Source of the DNA: Heliobacterium mobile
GTDB lineage: Bacteria > Bacillota > Desulfitobacteriia > Heliobacteriales > Heliobacteriaceae
NCBI RefSeq assembly: GCF_009720735.1
Contig: NZ_WNKU01000008.1
Coordinates: 1 to 64,000, forward strand
DNA length: 64,000 bases
Reading direction: 5' to 3'
The notes under the pieces: generated by a model
What the model was told of the DNA's origin: nothing
The model's input: the letters and a program-made list of their open reading frames with translations, nothing else
The model's database searches: none
Shown here: positions 16,211 through 26,090 of the stretch, piece by piece
How positions within the stretch are numbered: position 1 is the stretch's first letter
Layout: every line of letters begins with the position of its first letter
Position numbers and translations under genes: made by a program

Positions 16211-16219
16211 ATGTTGATG
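16211..16219. repeat. Target-site duplication, right copy
   Basis: ATGTTGATG directly after the right inverted repeat of the ISL3 element. Confidence 0.85.
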
Positions 16220-16458
16220 TAGTGGGAAGTGACTGGCGAAAGAATCCTCAGTCAGTTAAGGAAATGTTTGATCTATTTCCGATTATGCAAATCCCCGGAA
16301 ATTAAAGAACGAGTACGATTAACGGAGACATCAGTTATTTATTCTAGCTTTTTCGAGTAATTCAAACCTAATCAATTATTATTTTGGCATTGCTTAAAAT
16401 CGATCATAGCATTAGACTACATCCATGCTCATTGATTATGATCCAGGGAGGAAGCAAC

Positions 16459-18294
16459 TTGCTCCGAAGGCTGCTTATAGGGAGTAAACTCCACAACAGA
16501 CAACTTTCTCATGAAACGATTAACAAGCCCAAAGCCTTGGCCATTTTCGCATCGGATGCTCTTAGTTCTGTAGCTTATGCCACCGAAGAGATCCTCCTTG
16601 TTTTGGCTGCTTTAGGTCAGCTTGCGTTTCATTATTTGCCATCCATCGCTTTTTGTATTGTTTTACTTTTATTAACCGTTATCCTATCCTATACACAAGT
16701 GATAAAAACATACCCAGAGGGTGGCGGTGCCTATTCAGTAGCTAAGGAGTTTTTGGGGCCTACTTACGGTTGTATTATTGGTGCATCTTTGGTTATTGAT
16801 TATGTGTTGACAATCGCAGTAAGCATATCTTCCGGCACTGCGGCGATCACTTCAGCCTTTCCCTGGTTATTCCCTTATACTGTGTACATAGCTGTATTTT
16901 TTATTGTCGTATTAACTATTATCAACCTGAGAGGTATCAGCGAATCCGCAAATATACTCGCCTATCCTCCCTACTTATTTATATTCTCTATGTTGTCCCT
17001 TCTCGTCACTGGTGTTTACCGTTACCTTACCGGAGACTTTACACCCCCTGTAACCCCCGTACAAGCGCATACTGCGAATTTAGGAAGCCTCTTGTTTGTT
17101 TGGATTCTGTTAAAAGCTTTTGCAGGCGGCTGTACTGCCCTCACCGGTGTGGAAGCAGTGGCAGATGGTGTCCCTTCATTTAAGGAACCGAAGGAAAGCA
17201 ACGCTATTAAGGTTTTATTTGCTTTAGGCAGTCTATCGGTGATTCTTTTTGGGGGAATCAGTATTCTGGCAGGTTGGATCCACGTTTTACCTGAACATGG
17301 CGAAACACTTGTCTCTCAAATTGCTGAACTAGTTTTTGGCGGCAGGAATCTCATGTATTATTTTCTACAAGCCGCCACGGCAGTCATTCTCATCTTGGCC
17401 GCCAATACCGCTTTTGCTGGCGCCCCCATTATGGCAGCTAAACTAGCCGCAGAGGGATATATTCCACGAATTTTTGCACTTCGGGGCGATCGCCTTGTAT
17501 TCAACAATGGCATTTTACTTCTTTGTGCAGGTGCAATCAGTTTAGTCATTCTATTCCATGGTTCCGTGCATTCCCTCATTCCCTTATATGCCGTCGGTGT
17601 TTTTCTAGCATTCACCATCGCTCAAATCGGTATGGTTGTCCGCTGGAACAGGCTAAAACCTAAAGGGTACAAGTTGAATGCACTTATCAACGGAATTGGC
17701 GGAACGGTTACAGGAATCGTCACTATCGTCATCGCAACGACAAAATTTATGGCTGGTGCGTGGCTCGTACTAATAGCAATACCTTTATTAGTGTTGCTAT
17801 TTAAGAAAATCAAAAAACACTATTCCGCCATCTCTCATGAATTGTCTTCTCAGAATCAGTCTCCTTATTATGTGGTGAAGAATTACATCCTAATTCCCAT
17901 GTCGTCTCTTTCTAAACCAGCGCTAAATGCGTTGGAATTTGCTAAATCGATGTCCAACGAAGATACGGATATAAGGATAGTTCATGTTTCTTCAAATCCA
18001 GAAACAGCAGATAAATTAAGGAAAAAGCTTGAAGAAAAACAGATTAACTTTGAATTAGTAATTGTAGAATCGCCTTATAGAGAATTAATCGATCCACTTG
18101 TAAATTACATCGATAACTTAGAAAAAGATTTGAAAATCGGCGAAGTGATCACAGTGATCGTCCCTGAGTTTGTTACACATACTTGGTGGCACTATTTATT
18201 GCATAACCAGACTGGTTTTCTTCTACGTACTGTATTACTTCTAAAGAAGAATACGATCGTGGCTTCCGTCCCCTATCACTTAAAAGGTATGTAA
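16459..18294 (+). CDS. kimA: KimA-type APC superfamily potassium transporter
   Basis: 611 residues from TTG 16459, chosen because GGGAGG lies seven bases upstream and the length and first residues (LLRRLLIGSKL) then agree with KimA (YdaO) of Bacillus subtilis. About twelve membrane segments follow; conserved blocks include SSDALSSVAYATEEILL, GGGAYSVAKE, DYVLTIAVSISSGTAAITSAFP and KAFAGGCTALTGVEAV. The C-terminal cytosolic domain (from about residue 475) is the UspA-like domain of KimA and ends in VASVPYHLKG. KimA is a high-affinity, proton-coupled K+ importer inhibited by c-di-AMP. I see no c-di-AMP riboswitch in the 240 bases upstream. Confidence 0.88.
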   Translation: MLRRLLIGSKLHNRQLSHETINKPKALAIFASDALSSVAYATEEILLVLAALGQLAFHYLPSIAFCIVLLLLTVILSYTQVIKTYPEGGGAYSVAKEFLGPTYGCIIGASLVIDYVLTIAVSISSGTAAITSAFPWLFPYTVYIAVFFIVVLTIINLRGISESANILAYPPYLFIFSMLSLLVTGVYRYLTGDFTPPVTPVQAHTANLGSLLFVWILLKAFAGGCTALTGVEAVADGVPSFKEPKESNAIKVLFALGSLSVILFGGISILAGWIHVLPEHGETLVSQIAELVFGGRNLMYYFLQAATAVILILAANTAFAGAPIMAAKLAAEGYIPRIFALRGDRLVFNNGILLLCAGAISLVILFHGSVHSLIPLYAVGVFLAFTIAQIGMVVRWNRLKPKGYKLNALINGIGGTVTGIVTIVIATTKFMAGAWLVLIAIPLLVLLFKKIKKHYSAISHELSSQNQSPYYVVKNYILIPMSSLSKPALNALEFAKSMSNEDTDIRIVHVSSNPETADKLRKKLEEKQINFELVIVESPYRELIDPLVNYIDNLEKDLKIGEVITVIVPEFVTHTWWHYLLHNQTGFLLRTVLLLKKNTIVASVPYHLKGM

Positions 18295-18345
18295 CTGAAA
18301 TGATGTAAAGATTTTACACTTACACGATGTTGAAGGTGACTATCG

Positions 18346-18378
18346 AAGGTTCGGGACTAGAAATCCTGGGCCTTTTTT
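18346..18378 (+). terminator. Rho-independent terminator of kimA
   Basis: AAGGTTCGGGA and TCCTGGGCCTT form a stem with G-U pairs, followed by TTTTTT. Confidence 0.65.
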
Positions 18379-18637
18379 AGATTTCGGGCTTACAAAACAA
18401 GTCGGTCAATTTTTCATTCTAAGACTTTTTTTAATATCCCCTGTAAGCACATAATTCGCCCAAAACTTTCGATTGTTTTATTTGAAATCCGTCCTGCAGG
18501 AGACAGCTGGAGTAACCGATAATGCAGGTACCTGCAAGCCTATAGTTCCTAAGTTTAGAATTAAGACATAAATAAGAGATCTAGTCAAGGTGACGAGATC
18601 TCTGTTTATAGCGGGATATTTGTTTTCGGTATTTAAA
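18379..18637. other. Intergenic region with a second hairpin
   Basis: AGAGATCT (18575-18582) and AGATCTCT (18596-18603) form a perfect stem; weak T run. It may end the minus-strand small gene at 18638. Nothing else seen. Confidence 0.4.
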
Positions 18638-18751
18638 TCAAAGGGTGAGTCGGATTACTGTTAATACTATTGCTATGGTCACTAGAAGTTCAACGCCGTT
18701 AAGACGTCTTTCCGTTTGCTCAGGATTGAATTTTTCTTCATCCCTTATCAT
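18638..18751 (-). CDS. 37-residue single-helix membrane protein
   Basis: ATG 18751 lies behind a perfect AGGGAGG with eight bases spacing, which is why I take this start and not the longer frame. The sequence is a charged start (MIRDEEKFNPEQTERR) and one C-terminal membrane helix (VELLVTIAIVLTVIRLTL). Not recognised; a tail-anchored small regulatory protein is possible. Confidence 0.65.
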   Translation of the reverse strand: MIRDEEKFNPEQTERRLNGVELLVTIAIVLTVIRLTL

Positions 18752-18969
18752 GATGTCTACCTCCCTGTTGTCGTCGAAGCCATTGAATATAAGAAAAAAA
18801 GTTATTTTTAAGCTTAGCATGTCTCGACAAACTTAACAAAGGACCATAGACCTATTTTTATCTTAATGTTAGTATTGTGGCTGGTTCACAAAATTTATAA
18901 AAGTTTTCATCTGTTTTTAAGAGTTCTGCGATAAGATGCTCTTTGAGAAATTTCAAGGAGTTGATTCGG

Positions 18970-19323
18970 TTGTCTGAAAACAGTCCCATTCCTAAAAAAG
19001 CCAGGCTTAAGGGAATCATTTCTGTAATACTTACGGTATCCTCACTTACGGTTGCCTTCACTGGTCTTTCTATGATGGGAGAACATGACGAACCGCGGGA
19101 TTTCAAACAACGTATTACCGTTGAACCTGTTGTTCCTGCCCAGTCGGGCAATGAAAAGCGAAATTCACAAGAGTTTGAACGAAGAGGAAATCCCATGAAA
19201 GGAATTCATGAGGTGGCAGGGCTCGCGATGATACCTGCGGTCCTGCTGCACTTTGGATTAAACGCAAAAACACTGGTCGCAGAATTGGGTCTCCGAAAAA
19301 GACCGGTACAAGAGGACGAATAG
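18970..19323 (+). CDS. Small membrane protein with DUF4405-like helix pair
   Basis: 117 residues from TTG 18970, nine bases after AAGGAG. Two membrane segments: IISVILTVSSLTVAFTGLSM and IHEVAGLAMIPAVLLHFGLN. The second has two His about 16 residues apart, as in the DUF4405/cytochrome-b-like helices that bind haem. The loop between is polar. The assignment is only by pattern; haem binding is inference. It is followed by a terminator shared with the his operon. Confidence 0.6.
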   Translation: MSENSPIPKKARLKGIISVILTVSSLTVAFTGLSMMGEHDEPRDFKQRITVEPVVPAQSGNEKRNSQEFERRGNPMKGIHEVAGLAMIPAVLLHFGLNAKTLVAELGLRKRPVQEDE

Positions 19324-19326
19324 TAG

Positions 19327-19361
19327 AAAAAGCGTGATGCATCTGCTTCACGCTTTCTTTA
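19327..19361. terminator. Bidirectional terminator between the membrane gene and the his operon
   Basis: AAAGCGTGA and TCACGCTTT with T runs on both strands. On the minus strand it lies 24 bases after the hisIE stop. Confidence 0.8.
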
Positions 19362-19384
19362 TGGTCCTTATGTTCCCTATTGAA

Positions 19385-20068
19385 TTATCTTCTCTTCTTT
19401 AACTCCTGGGCGATTTCGTCTAATTCGATCCCGTGATACCGCATCAACACCAGCAGATGATACAAGAGATCCGACGTCTCATAGACAATCTCGCCTCGGT
19501 CATTGTTCTTCGAACCGATGATGACCTCAGCGGTCTCCTCGCCCACCTTTTTCAAGATCTTGTCCTGCCCTTTTGAAAATAGGTAGGTCGTATAGGAACC
19601 TTCAGGCATTTCCTTCTGCCGTGAGGCAATGACACCGGAAAGTTCCTCCAGAATCGCCCCAATCTCAGTTTTATCGTCACAGCCGTCAGAGATAGCCGCA
19701 GCTTCAAATCCAACGGTCTCCCCGGCCTGTCCGCCGATAGGCCGGAAACAGGAAAAAGAACCTTCATGGCAGGCGGCGCCGGTCTGTTCGACCTGAAAGA
19801 GCAGGCAGTCGCGGTCGCAATCGTATTCGAGGGCCACCACATTTTGTACATGGCCAGACGTAGAGCCCTTATGCCACAATTCCTTGCGGCTGCGACTATA
19901 GTAGTGGCATTCGCCTGTTTCTAGTGTCTTTGAAAGCGATTCTTTGTTCATATAGGCCACCATCAGCACGCGGCCGCTTTTCGCATCTTGGACTACAGCT
20001 GGGATGAGGCCTTGATGATCGAATTTTAATCCCTCAATAAATGCCGGATCTATGTTCAGTCGCGCCAT
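19385..20068 (-). CDS. hisIE: Bifunctional phosphoribosyl-AMP cyclohydrolase / phosphoribosyl-ATP pyrophosphatase
   Basis: 227 residues, ATG 20068, overlapping hisF by 13 bases. The N-terminal half is His[37 protein letters not shown], then [21 protein letters not shown] with the zinc and magnesium ligands. The C-terminal half is His[28 protein letters not shown], and YHLLVLM. It does steps 2 and 3 of histidine synthesis, turning PR-ATP into ProFAR. It is the last gene of the operon. Confidence 0.97.
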   Translation of the reverse strand: MARLNIDPAFIEGLKFDHQGLIPAVVQDAKSGRVLMVAYMNKESLSKTLETGECHYYSRSRKELWHKGSTSGHVQNVVALEYDCDRDCLLFQVEQTGAACHEGSFSCFRPIGGQAGETVGFEAAAISDGCDDKTEIGAILEELSGVIASRQKEMPEGSYTTYLFSKGQDKILKKVGEETAEVIIGSKNNDRGEIVYETSDLLYHLLVLMRYHGIELDEIAQELKKRR

Positions 20069-20841
20069 TTTCGCACGTGCACTCCTTTTCCCCGAAGGTA
20101 CTCTTTGGTTTCGCGAATGGTGTACTCCTTATAATGGAAGATGGAGGCGGCCAAGGCGGCATCGGCTTTGCCAGCCGTCAAACCTTCGCAGATGTGCTCC
20201 AAGTTCCCCACACCGCCCGATGCGATGACCGGTATCTTTACAGCTTCGCTTACGGCCCGAGTCAAGGGGATGTCGTAACCATCTTTGGTTCCATCCTTGT
20301 CCATGCTGGTCAACAGGATTTCACCGCAACCTAGTTCTTCCACCTTACGAGCCCATTCCAGCACGTCGATACCGGTCGGTTTCCGGCCGCCATGGGTGTA
20401 GACTTCCCATCCCTCCAACAAGCGTCCTTCTTCGTCCCGCCGACGTCGTGCATCGATAGCTACGACGATGCATTGGGAACCGAATTTCCAGGCACTGTCT
20501 CCGATCAGTTGCGGCGTTTGCACCGCTGATGTGTTCAGAGAGATTTTGTCAGCGCCTGCCTTCAGCATCTCCCGAATGTCTTCGACTGTTCGCAGACCGC
20601 CGCCGACGGTAAAGGGGATGAAGACCTCTTCCGCCGTCCGCCGGACCACGTCAAGCATGATGGCTCGTCCGTCAGAAGAAGCGGTAATATCCAAGAAAAC
20701 CAGTTCATCAGCGCCTTCTTTGTCATATACAGCAGCCAGTTCTACGGGGTCGCCGGCGTCCCGTAAATTGACAAAGTTCGTTCCTTTCACGACGCGTCCC
20801 CCATGGACGTCAAGGCAGGGGATGATGCGTTTCGCTAGCAT
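20056..20841 (-). CDS. hisF: Imidazole glycerol phosphate synthase, cyclase subunit
   Basis: 261 residues, full length for HisF. The (beta/alpha)8 barrel starts [19 protein letters not shown] with the catalytic Asp, and has the phosphate-binding VGGGLRT and IASGGVGN loops and the second catalytic Asp in LTSMDKDGT. With HisH it forms IGP and AICAR from PRFAR and glutamine-derived ammonia. It overlaps hisA by 7 and hisIE by 13 bases, so the genes are translated together. Confidence 0.98.
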   Translation of the reverse strand: MLAKRIIPCLDVHGGRVVKGTNFVNLRDAGDPVELAAVYDKEGADELVFLDITASSDGRAIMLDVVRRTAEEVFIPFTVGGGLRTVEDIREMLKAGADKISLNTSAVQTPQLIGDSAWKFGSQCIVVAIDARRRRDEEGRLLEGWEVYTHGGRKPTGIDVLEWARKVEELGCGEILLTSMDKDGTKDGYDIPLTRAVSEAVKIPVIASGGVGNLEHICEGLTAGKADAALAASIFHYKEYTIRETKEYLRGKGVHVRKWRD

Positions 20842-21572
20842 GCGTCTTCCCCCCTGACGATCCGGAGCGCTTCAGCCAGTTCAATGGAGCCAGTGTAGAT
20901 GGACTTGCCTAAGATAGCCCCTTCCACACCGTCCTTTTCCAGTGCGGCGCAAGCTTTGACATCGTCGATGGTGGCGAATCCGCCAGAGGCAATGATCTTC
21001 AGTCCTGTTTTACGGGCTAGTTCAGCCGTCGATTTCAAGTTCGGGCCGGCCAAAGTGCCGTCTTTGGATATGTCCGTATAAATGACGCGGCGAACACCGA
21101 GTTTTTTCATGTCCACAGCCAGTTCCAATGCGGTCACTTGAGAGGTGCCCGCCCATCCGTCCGTTGCCACCCACCCGTCTCGTGCGTCTAGACCGAGAAC
21201 GATGCGCTGGCCGTATTCCTTACAAGCGATTTCCATCATTTCTGGATTGCGGATGGCGGCTGTTCCGAGGATGACTCGGGAAACGCCGAGGCGTAAATAT
21301 TTATCGATAATGTTCATATCGCGGATGCCGCCGCCCAATTGCACACCGACGGTGAGGGCCTGAACGATGGAACGAATGACGTCGAAGTTTTTCGGTTCCC
21401 CTTCAAAAGCACCGTCTAAGTCGACGAGATGAACCATTTGAGCTCCCTTGGCCTGCCAGGAAAGGGCTTGGGCCACCGGATCGTCGTTATATACGGTCGC
21501 ATCTTCCATTTTGCCTTGGTACAGGCGTACGCAGCGTCCTTCTTTTAAATCAATAGCCGGAAATATCAGCAT
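20835..21572 (-). CDS. hisA: ProFAR isomerase (phosphoribosylformimino-AICAR isomerase)
   Basis: 245 residues. Starts [20 protein letters not shown] with the catalytic Asp and has [17 protein letters not shown], the second Asp in YTDISKDGT, and IIASGGFA. It opens the ribose ring of ProFAR to give PRFAR. Overlaps hisH by 7 bases and hisF by 7 bases. Confidence 0.98.
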   Translation of the reverse strand: MLIFPAIDLKEGRCVRLYQGKMEDATVYNDDPVAQALSWQAKGAQMVHLVDLDGAFEGEPKNFDVIRSIVQALTVGVQLGGGIRDMNIIDKYLRLGVSRVILGTAAIRNPEMMEIACKEYGQRIVLGLDARDGWVATDGWAGTSQVTALELAVDMKKLGVRRVIYTDISKDGTLAGPNLKSTAELARKTGLKIIASGGFATIDDVKACAALEKDGVEGAILGKSIYTGSIELAEALRIVRGEDAC

Positions 21573-22177
21573 GCTTCCACCTGCTTTCCAAAGTTCCGTA
21601 AAATGCGCAATCCCAGATCGCTCGATTTTTCCGGGTGAAACTGTGCACCAAAGACATTATCTCGTCCGGCTACGGCGCAAAAGTCAAAACCATAATCTGC
21701 CGTAGCGATCGTCAGTTCTTCGTCACCAGGGTCGACGAAGTAAGAGTGGACGAAATAAAACTCTGAACCGGTTTCAATCCCTTCCATGATCGGGTTGGAT
21801 CTCCGTACAGTCAATTCGTTCCAGCCCATGTGAGGCACTTTCAGTCCCGGAGGCAAACGCCGGACTTGGCCGGGAAAAATGCTAAGTCCTTCGAAGTGTC
21901 CGCCTTCTTCACTCGCTTCAAACATGAGTTGAAAACCTAAGCAAATGCCCATAAAAGGTTTCCCGGCAGCGACGATTTCGTGAATCGGTTCAACCATGCC
22001 GGTCTGACGTAAATTTTCCATGGCGTCAGCGAAGGCCCCCACACCCGGCAATATGACTGCGGGGGCTTTGCGCACCGCTTCCGGATCGCTGGTGATATAG
22101 CTGCTGTATCCGACTTTTTCTAGCCCTTTTTGCACGCTCCGCAAGTTTCCCATTCCATAGTCGATGATGGCGATCAA
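21566..22177 (-). CDS. hisH: Imidazole glycerol phosphate synthase, glutaminase subunit
   Basis: 203 residues. Class I glutamine amidotransferase: IDYGMGNLRSV at the start, oxyanion loop ILPGVGAF, catalytic Cys in MGICLGFQLMF, and His/Glu of the triad in AQFHPEKSS. It frees ammonia from glutamine and feeds it through the HisF barrel. It is 54 bases from hisB, one of two small gaps in the operon. Confidence 0.98.
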   Translation of the reverse strand: MIAIIDYGMGNLRSVQKGLEKVGYSSYITSDPEAVRKAPAVILPGVGAFADAMENLRQTGMVEPIHEIVAAGKPFMGICLGFQLMFEASEEGGHFEGLSIFPGQVRRLPPGLKVPHMGWNELTVRRSNPIMEGIETGSEFYFVHSYFVDPGDEELTIATADYGFDFCAVAGRDNVFGAQFHPEKSSDLGLRILRNFGKQVEAC

Positions 22178-22231
22178 AGTGCCCGCCCCCTTTCGGTTTT
22201 CATTCTTCCTATATGGACTTGTAATTAGATT

Positions 22232-22831
22232 TTATAATAGGCCTTTCGTCGACAACACCCGATCTTTATTTGCGGAATCGATAGACACAGCCTCTTTCAG
22301 AGCACGACCAAGAGCTTTGAAGATGGCTTCAATGATATGGTGACCGTTTCCGCCTTCGAGAAGATGGATGTGCAAGTTCATGGCAGCGGTATTAGAGAAA
22401 GCCCGGAAAAATTCCTCTACCATCTCCGTCTCCAGTTGACCGACCCGCTCTACGGGAATCTTCGCCTTGTAGACGAGAAATGGCCGGCCGCTTAGATCAA
22501 GGCAGACACGAACTAATGTCTCGTCCATGGGCACATAGGCATGGCCGTAACGGCGAATGCCTTTTTTGTCCCCCAAGGCTTTTGCCAAGGCCGTACCTAG
22601 GCTGATCCCCAGGTCCTCTACCGTATGGTGAGTGTCGACCTCCAGGTCGCCCTTACAGCTTACAGCCAGGTCCAATTGACCGTGCCGGGAGAGCAAGGTG
22701 AACATGTGGTCGAGAAAGCCGATGCCAGTCTTCCCCTCATAATGACCTTCCCCGTCTAGGTTCAGGTCAATGCTGATTCGGGTCTCCGCCGTATTGCGAA
22801 CGACCGAGGCGTTGCGGCTCATCAACGCCAC
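22232..22831 (-). CDS. hisB: Imidazoleglycerol-phosphate dehydratase
   Basis: 199 residues, the single-function bacterial form without a phosphatase domain. The metal-binding His clusters are DTHHTVEDLGISLG and GNGHHIIEAIFKALGRAL, and GFLDHM near the start. It turns IGP into imidazole acetol phosphate. The start overlaps the end of hisC by 10 bases. Confidence 0.98.
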   Translation of the reverse strand: MALMSRNASVVRNTAETRISIDLNLDGEGHYEGKTGIGFLDHMFTLLSRHGQLDLAVSCKGDLEVDTHHTVEDLGISLGTALAKALGDKKGIRRYGHAYVPMDETLVRVCLDLSGRPFLVYKAKIPVERVGQLETEMVEEFFRAFSNTAAMNLHIHLLEGGNGHHIIEAIFKALGRALKEAVSIDSANKDRVLSTKGLL

Positions 22832-23943
22832 CCCCCAGTCGATGGGTCGGCGAGGTCCCCTAAGGCGGCTAAGAGTTTCCTGTTTTCTTCGGGCCGGCCG
22901 ACGGTGACGCGCAAAGTGCCGTCGAGGCCGGGTCCGCCGCCTAATTTTCGCACCAGAACACCCCGGTCCATCAGACCTTGGTGAATTTCCGCCGCCCGGC
23001 GAACCTGCTCTTCCTTCGTAGACCCAGGCAAACGTAAAAAGATGTAGTTGGCATCCGTAGCGAAGACCTGCCAGGCAAAGCGACCTAGTTCTGCACAGAG
23101 GGTCTCCCGCTCGGCCAAAACTTCTTTTACCTGCGCTTCGAAAGCAGTTCGCTCTTCAATGGCAATCGTAGCCGCCCGCTGGGAGAAGGCATTTACGTTA
23201 AAGGGCTGTCTCACCTTGTGGATTTCGTTGATGATTTCAGCAGACGCTACGGTATAACCGACCCGCAGCCCAGCCAATCCAAAAGCTTTCGAAAAGGTCC
23301 GCATGATGACCATATTTGGGAATTCGTCGAGACGCCCCATGAGGCTTTTCCCAGCGAATTCGTAATAGGCTTCATCTACAATGACGATCTTGTCGGTTCC
23401 CCTGACGACGGCTAGGATGTCTTCTTCGGCGAAACAATTGCCGGTCGGGTTGTTGGGGTTGCAGATGATGATCACCCGCGCCTCTTCCCGTGCCGCCGCG
23501 GCTAACAGACCTTGGACATCCAGTCGAAAGGTATTACCCTCTTCGTTCAAGGGCACATCGATGACATTCCCGCCCATGTAGCGGGTTGCCATGCTGTACA
23601 TGACGAAGGTGGGATTGGAGACAACCGTCGCGAGTCCCGGCCCGCCAAAGGTGAGCAAGACCAACTGGATAGCTTCGTCGGAACCATTGCTGACCAGGAT
23701 TTCGGCGGCATTACGGCCGGTATATTCACTTAAGGCTTGACGAAGTTCTTTCGCTTCACCATCGGGATAACGAGTGAATGGATAAAATGCCAATTCCTGC
23801 TGAAGGCGCTCGACATAGCGTTGGGGCCAGGGAAAGGGGTTCTCGTTGGCATCCACCTTGACCCCTTCCGGGTAGACCTTGGCCTGGTATGGAACAATAT
23901 CCCGGATGTCTTGCCGCACCCAGCGCAGCGGATCATTCGTCAT
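22822..23943 (-). CDS. hisC: Histidinol-phosphate aminotransferase
   Basis: 373 residues, fold type I PLP enzyme. Seen are VDANENPFP, LVSNGSDEAIQL for the PLP phosphate, CNPNNPTG, VDEAYYEF with the PLP-pairing Asp, and the Schiff-base Lys in RTFSKAFGLAGLRVGY. It transfers an amino group from glutamate to imidazole acetol phosphate. 112 bases separate it from hisD, the widest gap in the operon. Confidence 0.97.
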   Translation of the reverse strand: MTNDPLRWVRQDIRDIVPYQAKVYPEGVKVDANENPFPWPQRYVERLQQELAFYPFTRYPDGEAKELRQALSEYTGRNAAEILVSNGSDEAIQLVLLTFGGPGLATVVSNPTFVMYSMATRYMGGNVIDVPLNEEGNTFRLDVQGLLAAAAREEARVIIICNPNNPTGNCFAEEDILAVVRGTDKIVIVDEAYYEFAGKSLMGRLDEFPNMVIMRTFSKAFGLAGLRVGYTVASAEIINEIHKVRQPFNVNAFSQRAATIAIEERTAFEAQVKEVLAERETLCAELGRFAWQVFATDANYIFLRLPGSTKEEQVRRAAEIHQGLMDRGVLVRKLGGGPGLDGTLRVTVGRPEENRKLLAALGDLADPSTGGWR

Positions 23944-24055
23944 GCCAACATTCCTCGCTCTCTGATTCTGTGTAATTGTGGAAGGCCTATTGTCATTAGG
24001 CCACTATTATAATTCCGTTGATATAATTACAATTGTGATTGCAACGGGATTCGTT

Positions 24056-25336
24056 TTATTTTTCGATTCGTACGGCGACTGCGTTCGCGTGAGCATCCAA
24101 ACCCTCACATTTGGCTAAGGCGAGAATATCGTCGGCCGCCTGTTCAAAACGGGCTTTTGAATAGGCGATGACACTCGTCTTTTTCATGAAGGTATCCACG
24201 TTCAGCGGCGAGTAAAAGCGGGCTGTTCCACCTGTAGGCAGAACGTGGTTGGGGCCGGCGTAGTAGTCACCGACTGGCTCTGGTGAATAGGGACCTAAGA
24301 AAATGGCACCCGCTTGGGTTAGTTTGCCTAACAAGGCGAACGGTTCTTTTGTCAACACTTCTAAGTGTTCGGGCGCATAGCGGTTTGCTACTTCACAGGC
24401 TTCATCCAGGTCTTTGACGACGATGACAGCGCTGTTATCTTTTAAGGCTTGTTCCATGATCTCCCGGCGGGGCAAGTAATCCATTTGCCGCTGGATTTCC
24501 CCTTCGACGGCTCGGGCCAGTATTTCTGACGGTGTCACCAGGACTGCCGCTGCCCGCACATCGTGCTCCACCTGAGACAAGAAGTCAGCCGCCACATAAG
24601 CGGGCGGAGCCGTTTCATCGGCGATAACCAGGATTTCCGAAGGACCGGCCAACATATCGATATCGACAGTCCCATAGACTTGCTTTTTAGCTAAGGTGAC
24701 ATAGATATTCCCAGGACCGGTGATCTTATCGACGGCTTTTAATCCAGCGCCGTAGGCCATAGCGGCTACCGCCTGAGCACCACCCATGCGGTAAATCTCG
24801 TCAACACCGGCTTCTCGAGCCGCCACCAGGGTGTACGGGTTGATGGAACCATCTTTTCCCGGCGGTGTAGCCATCACTACCTGGGGAACGCCGGCCACTT
24901 TGGCAGGTACTGCGTTCATCAATACAGATGATGGATAAGAGGCCAAGCCGCCTGGCACATAGGTTCCCACCCGCTCTAGTGGGCGGATGAGTTGGCCCAG
25001 CATGGTTCCATCGGCTTCCGGCTCGATCCAGGAGGGGCGCAGTTGTTTTTCATGGTAGCGCCGGATATTATCCCGGGCCCGGCGCAATGCAGCGAGCACC
25101 TCGGGGTCGACCTTGCTGTAGGCTTCATCGATTTCCGCTTCGGAAACACGGAAGTTCGCCTCATTTACAGTGGCACCGTCAAAACGCTTCGTATATTCAA
25201 AAACAGCCTCCACTCCTCTGCAACGAATCGTCTCGAGAACTTGAGCCACCTGGACCGATACGTTCGCATCGTCGAGAGTCTTTTTCTGCAAATAGTTATC
25301 GGCATCGATCGAGGGATAGGTGATCAGGCGTACCAT
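24056..25336 (-). CDS. hisD: Histidinol dehydrogenase
   Basis: 426 residues, normal length. Conserved blocks: ERVGTYVPGG, ITGPGNIYVTLAKKQVYG, DMLAGPSEILVIAD, FLSQVEHD with Glu and His of the active site, and NHVLPTGGTARF. A zinc enzyme that makes histidine from histidinol with two NAD. Starts four bases after the hisG stop. Confidence 0.98.
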   Translation of the reverse strand: MVRLITYPSIDADNYLQKKTLDDANVSVQVAQVLETIRCRGVEAVFEYTKRFDGATVNEANFRVSEAEIDEAYSKVDPEVLAALRRARDNIRRYHEKQLRPSWIEPEADGTMLGQLIRPLERVGTYVPGGLASYPSSVLMNAVPAKVAGVPQVVMATPPGKDGSINPYTLVAAREAGVDEIYRMGGAQAVAAMAYGAGLKAVDKITGPGNIYVTLAKKQVYGTVDIDMLAGPSEILVIADETAPPAYVAADFLSQVEHDVRAAAVLVTPSEILARAVEGEIQRQMDYLPRREIMEQALKDNSAVIVVKDLDEACEVANRYAPEHLEVLTKEPFALLGKLTQAGAIFLGPYSPEPVGDYYAGPNHVLPTGGTARFYSPLNVDTFMKKTSVIAYSKARFEQAADDILALAKCEGLDAHANAVAVRIEK

Positions 25337-25339
25337 TGT

Positions 25340-26002
25340 TTAGTATGTCACCTCTCTGTCTTTGACGAGACTTCGAATCCGTTCTACCACCGGCTGAATA
25401 CGTTGGTGCTTTAATCGGTAGGAGACACGGTTAGCGATGAGTCGTGCTGTGGCATGGAAGATGTCCTCCACGGCGACCAGATTGTTTTCCTTTAGGGTGC
25501 GGCCTGAGGAGACAATATCGATGATCATGTCCGCCAAGCCTACAGCTGGTGCCAATTCGATATTGCCGTGAAGTTTGATGATCTCCACCTGCATGCCTTT
25601 TTCGGCGAAAAAGCTTTCGGCCACTTTCGGGAACTTCGTTGCCACCCGGCGGTGGTTGAACTGGGTCAGGTCGCGGCCTTTCTTGGCCGCCGTCTCCGGT
25701 AAGGCTACGACGAAACGGCAGTGACCGAATTTCAAGTCCACCAGCTCCATGATGTCCTTGTCCTGCTCGACGATGGTATCTTTACCGACGATGCCGATAT
25801 CGGCGGCACCGTATTCGACAAAGGTGGGGATGTCTGTGGGCCGGCAAATGATGTAATTCAACCGCTCTTTTTCATGGCGGATGACGAGCTTACGGCTGTC
25901 TTCCGAGAGGTTTTTCGTGCAAAGGCCGGCTTCTTGAAGCAGCGGAATCGCGTCTTCAAAGAGCTTTCCTTTGGGTAAGGCTATGGTGAGCATATCTTTC
26001 AT
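25340..26002 (-). CDS. hisG: ATP phosphoribosyltransferase, short form
   Basis: 220 residues. The lack of the C-terminal regulatory ACT-like domain makes it the short form that needs HisZ, present just upstream. Visible: [30 protein letters not shown], and the PRPP loop [19 protein letters not shown]. First step of histidine synthesis, the point of feedback control. Confidence 0.97.
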   Translation of the reverse strand: MKDMLTIALPKGKLFEDAIPLLQEAGLCTKNLSEDSRKLVIRHEKERLNYIICRPTDIPTFVEYGAADIGIVGKDTIVEQDKDIMELVDLKFGHCRFVVALPETAAKKGRDLTQFNHRRVATKFPKVAESFFAEKGMQVEIIKLHGNIELAPAVGLADMIIDIVSSGRTLKENNLVAVEDIFHATARLIANRVSYRLKHQRIQPVVERIRSLVKDREVTY

Positions 26003-26090
26003 GGGTTCGCCCCCTATCTTTCTTCCGATGAGAATTCGCTACTGACAATTCCCTTCATCTTGCAGACTTAATCTATAGTGATTAGAACAG

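Noticed and set aside
16220-16458. c-di-AMP (ydaO) riboswitch before kimA
   Set aside because: I looked for the conserved core and paired arms and did not see them.
20041-25978. Many long plus-strand frames across the his operon
   Set aside because: They are antisense shadows of well-supported his genes, common in GC-richer coding DNA.
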